Shown here: piece after piece, positions 61,614 through 64,000 of the stretch
How the letters are laid out: each line of letters begins with the position of its first letter
Numbering within the stretch: position 1 is the stretch's first letter
DNA from: Porites lobata
Lineage: Eukaryota; Cnidaria; Anthozoa; Scleractinia; Poritidae
Assembly (NCBI GenBank): GCA_942486035.1
Contig: CALNXK010000033.1
Span: 3,621,001-3,685,000 of the forward strand
Reading direction: 5' to 3'
DNA: 64,000 nucleotides
Position numbers and translations under genes: made by a program
The notes under the pieces: generated by a model
Told to the model about the DNA's origin: nothing
What the model saw: the letters and a program-made list of their open reading frames with translations, nothing else
Databases searched by the model: none

Positions 61614-62283
61614 TAGACCTAATTTAACTTCAGTTAGTAATGTCTGTGAAGCAGCGCCAATATCCTTATTCTGGCTCCCAAGGGACTCAACGAATTACCA
61701 GAAGAGCGTTTTCGAAATTCCTTTCATCTTATTTATTTGGCATTAATCAACAATGGCATTTTTAACAAGCCAATCATGGCTCGTACTCAAATCCTGGTAC
61801 GTACACAGCTGGAGGTCAGGAACAAGGAATTCAGCGCTGTTTCACAGATGGACTTAACCAGAGTTTAGTTTTGTCTGTGGCGCAGGCTAGACTTCAAGGC
61901 GTTTGGGTCAAAATTGCATCACCACTCTATTTATTTACACAATAAACTACTGTTATTCTTCACAGCGATCAGTTATATAAATTATTCAGAAATAACAACT
62001 GTCAACTCTCCTGGATAATCCGGGAGACTCCAGTTTTTGGACCGTATCTCCCGGTCTTCACGTTTGAGGATGAAATCTCCTGGATAATCACCAAAGTTTG
62101 CCATTTCAGTAGACTCCAAGAAAACAAGAAAATTTCAACTATTTTGCTTTGTTTGAGCTATTTTACTGTTAACCTTGAACATTTCCTCATAAACTCTGGT
62201 ATGCCATTGTAATTTTAGTATATAATGTGAATGGTGGCAAAAGCACAAAAAGCAAGTCAAATTGTGTACGATAAACGTAAATC
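61614..62283. other. No feature seen
   Basis: AT-rich sequence without recognisable coding, repeat or RNA structure, apart from a possible short repeat around TCCTGGATAATC (62009-62090). Confidence 0.4.
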
Positions 62284-63250
62284 AAGAAAAAGTATACTCC
62301 CTACACAGACCAGCAGAAATGGACAGAGGAATGCAACATGGAAGGTGACAAGTGCATTAAATGGTATAAGGCCTATCAATCAGCTCTAAAATGTACTAAA
62401 AGGACAAGACTGGTAGAATTTCAATTCAAATTTCTGCACAGACAAATATCGACCAATGACTTTTTAACAAAATTGGAATAAAAGACAATACAGACTGCTC
62501 CTTTTGTAACAAAGAACTAGAAAAACTGACCCATCTTTTTTGGTCTTGTTCCAAAGTAACCACCTTTTGGAATTCCTTAATCCAACAACTTACTTTACCA
62601 CAAATTAACCCACAAAATTACAAAATAAATATTTCTACAGGCTTTGCTTTGACACCAGACACCTCTATAAAAGCCATAATCAAATAATTTCTGTCTATCA
62701 TTAGCCAGACATTACTTTTGGATATGTAAAAATAAGAAAGCCCCTCCCTTCATACAAGACTTTCTACATTATCTTAAATCAACTTTTTTACTAGAGCTAA
62801 AACCTGGTGATGGCCCCAGTAAAAAGTGGGAGACTTAATTTTGAAAAATCTTAGTTTGTTGATGTTGTTTGATTCGCTCTAGTCGGTCCCCTGCATAAAA
62901 TGCTTAAAGCTAATCCTTCACTGCATGCCTACTTAAACAAGCTTAACCGTCTTGATAATTTATCTGTATTGCATAGTATCATAGTAATGCTTAGTGTTAA
63001 ATTGTAAGCTAGTTAGCCAGTTATTGTTAGTGTAATCTTGTAAGTTTAGTTATTGCTAGTGTCAACTTGTAAGTTAGTGATTGTTAGTGTTAACTTGTAA
63101 ACTGGTAGTTACTGTTAGCCAAGTTGTAACCATTTAGGGTATTAGGGTATTGCATGTAATCTGCTGTTTGTTGGTAAAAATATATTAAATAATAAGTAAA
63201 AGAAAAAAAGTTTTCTTAAAAAACATAAATAAATAAAAAATAAAAAAAAT
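62284..63250 (+). mobile_element. Decayed non-LTR retrotransposon (L1/Tx1-like) 3' end
   Basis: The plus strand encodes the C-terminus typical of LINE ORF2: LVEFQFKFLHRQISTNDFLT, then after a one-base frameshift DNTDCSFCNKELEKLTHLFW with SC, the zinc-knuckle-like CxxC...H...C motif. More stops follow. A 3' region with about four ~30-bp GTTAGTGTTAACTTGTAAG-type repeats (62990-63125) and an A-rich tail (63175-63250) completes it. The 5' part is missing, as in truncated insertions. Confidence 0.78.
62990..63125. repeat. Short tandem array in LINE 3' region
   Basis: Four to five diverged copies of a unit like TTGTTAGTGTTAACTTGTAA, about 30-35 bp each. Confidence 0.6.
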
Positions 63251-63453
63251 TATGTGATTGGTGAGAAGTAAACCAATCAAGTCAAATGTTACGATGCCAA
63301 CAACATCTTTTTCATGCATTTTGTGTCATCATGAATTCGTGATGATCAGGCATTTTTTTCACAAATGACATCATGAGCGTCATGACGTTATCTTTCATCC
63401 CCTTCCTTATCAATTTTCAATATTTGAGGATGGGGGGGGTTGACAGCCCTGAG

Positions 63454-63652
63454 CAGGGCTCGAAAAAAGTCCCATCTGCCCGTCCGGGACAAGCAGATTT
63501 TCTTCCGGGGCAAGTAACTTTTTAATTCACTTGTCCAATGGGCAAGGGTCTAAGAAAGTCATCTTCTAACTAAATGATTAACTAAAACAAGCCAGAAGAG
63601 GCCCCGGACAAGCCAAAGGACAAGCGGCAACTCAAGTTTTTTACAAGCCCTG
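63454..63652. mobile_element. hAT-like MITE
   Basis: CAGGGCTCGAAAAAAGT at the left and ACTTGAG-type complement CAGGGCTTGTAAAAAACTTG at the right. The CAGGGCTYG ends fit the hAT superfamily. The interior repeats GGACAAGC. No 8-bp duplication could be confirmed. Confidence 0.6.
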
Positions 63653-64000
63653 GGATGTATTTGACAATTTAGCTGAACAATAAAAAACTGCTGATCAAAT
63701 AGCCTTAATGTTCATGCACAAGTTAGAGTTGTAAACACATTTGCTTCAACAATTAACACTGCCCTTTTTTTCTTTGTTTTTTTTTTAATGCCTTGCCAAT
63801 TTTCACATACTGTAGAGTTTCACTTAAAGCCCTGGTTAACTTTACTGTTAACATTAATTCTCTGTGTGAATCATAATTCTCTAAAAGAGTTTTAAGTCAC
63901 TGAATCTATCAAATCGATACATGGCTCCTGCAGTCTCCTGCTAAAATCAAGTGACATGTCTACAGCCTTATACCCACTCCAAATTCTTCACTTGAATTCA

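Overview
This is a window of animal nuclear DNA, most likely from an anthozoan cnidarian such as a stony coral. It is AT-rich, with small exons, long introns with GT/AG borders, tRNA-derived SINEs and many short inverted-repeat transposons (MITEs). It carries tandem NACHT-LRR genes with an N-terminal nucleoside-phosphorylase-fold domain, an architecture known from cnidarians and fungi. Species assignment is an inference.

Layout. (1) About 1.8-19.7 kb, minus strand: the 5' part of a Trio/Kalirin-type RhoGEF gene. Seven coding exons join in frame into 318 codons covering the Sec14/CRAL-TRIO domain and the first spectrin repeat; the rest lies left of the window. (2) About 19.8-38.4 kb: no gene I can support, only MITEs, foldback elements and a GAT microsatellite. 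(3) About 38.5-46.6 kb and 52.5-60.7 kb: two copies of an 8.1-kb segment about 14.05 kb apart, in the same orientation. Each holds a minus-strand gene with four coding exons encoding, in order, a variable N-terminal tail, a PNP_UDP/ATP-nucleosidase-like domain, a NACHT NTPase and LRRs of 29 aa (87 bp). Copy 2 is intact (1134 aa, 5 LRRs). Copy 1 has 10 LRRs but a single TTA-to-TAA change just before the LRR region, so the predicted product is a 937-aa PNP-NACHT protein without LRRs, followed by an undamaged LRR frame. A likely 5' untranslated exon of copy 1 lies near 50.1-50.3 kb. (4) About 61-64 kb: a Mutator-like MITE with long terminal inverted repeats (TIRs) and a 9-bp target duplication, a decayed LINE 3' end and a hAT-like MITE.

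Working model (inference): the pair looks like an innate-immune receptor locus in which the LRRs sense, NACHT oligomerises on ATP, and the nucleosidase-like domain acts as effector. This parallels the immune ATP-nucleosidase effectors described in bacterial defence systems and eukaryotic immune-like proteins. The locus shows active turnover: segmental duplication, LRR gain or loss, a nonsense change, an altered splice donor, a changed basic N-terminus, a MITE insertion found in one copy only, and inverted LRR debris downstream of both genes. Exon borders were read by eye; identities and exact repeat boundaries were not computed.
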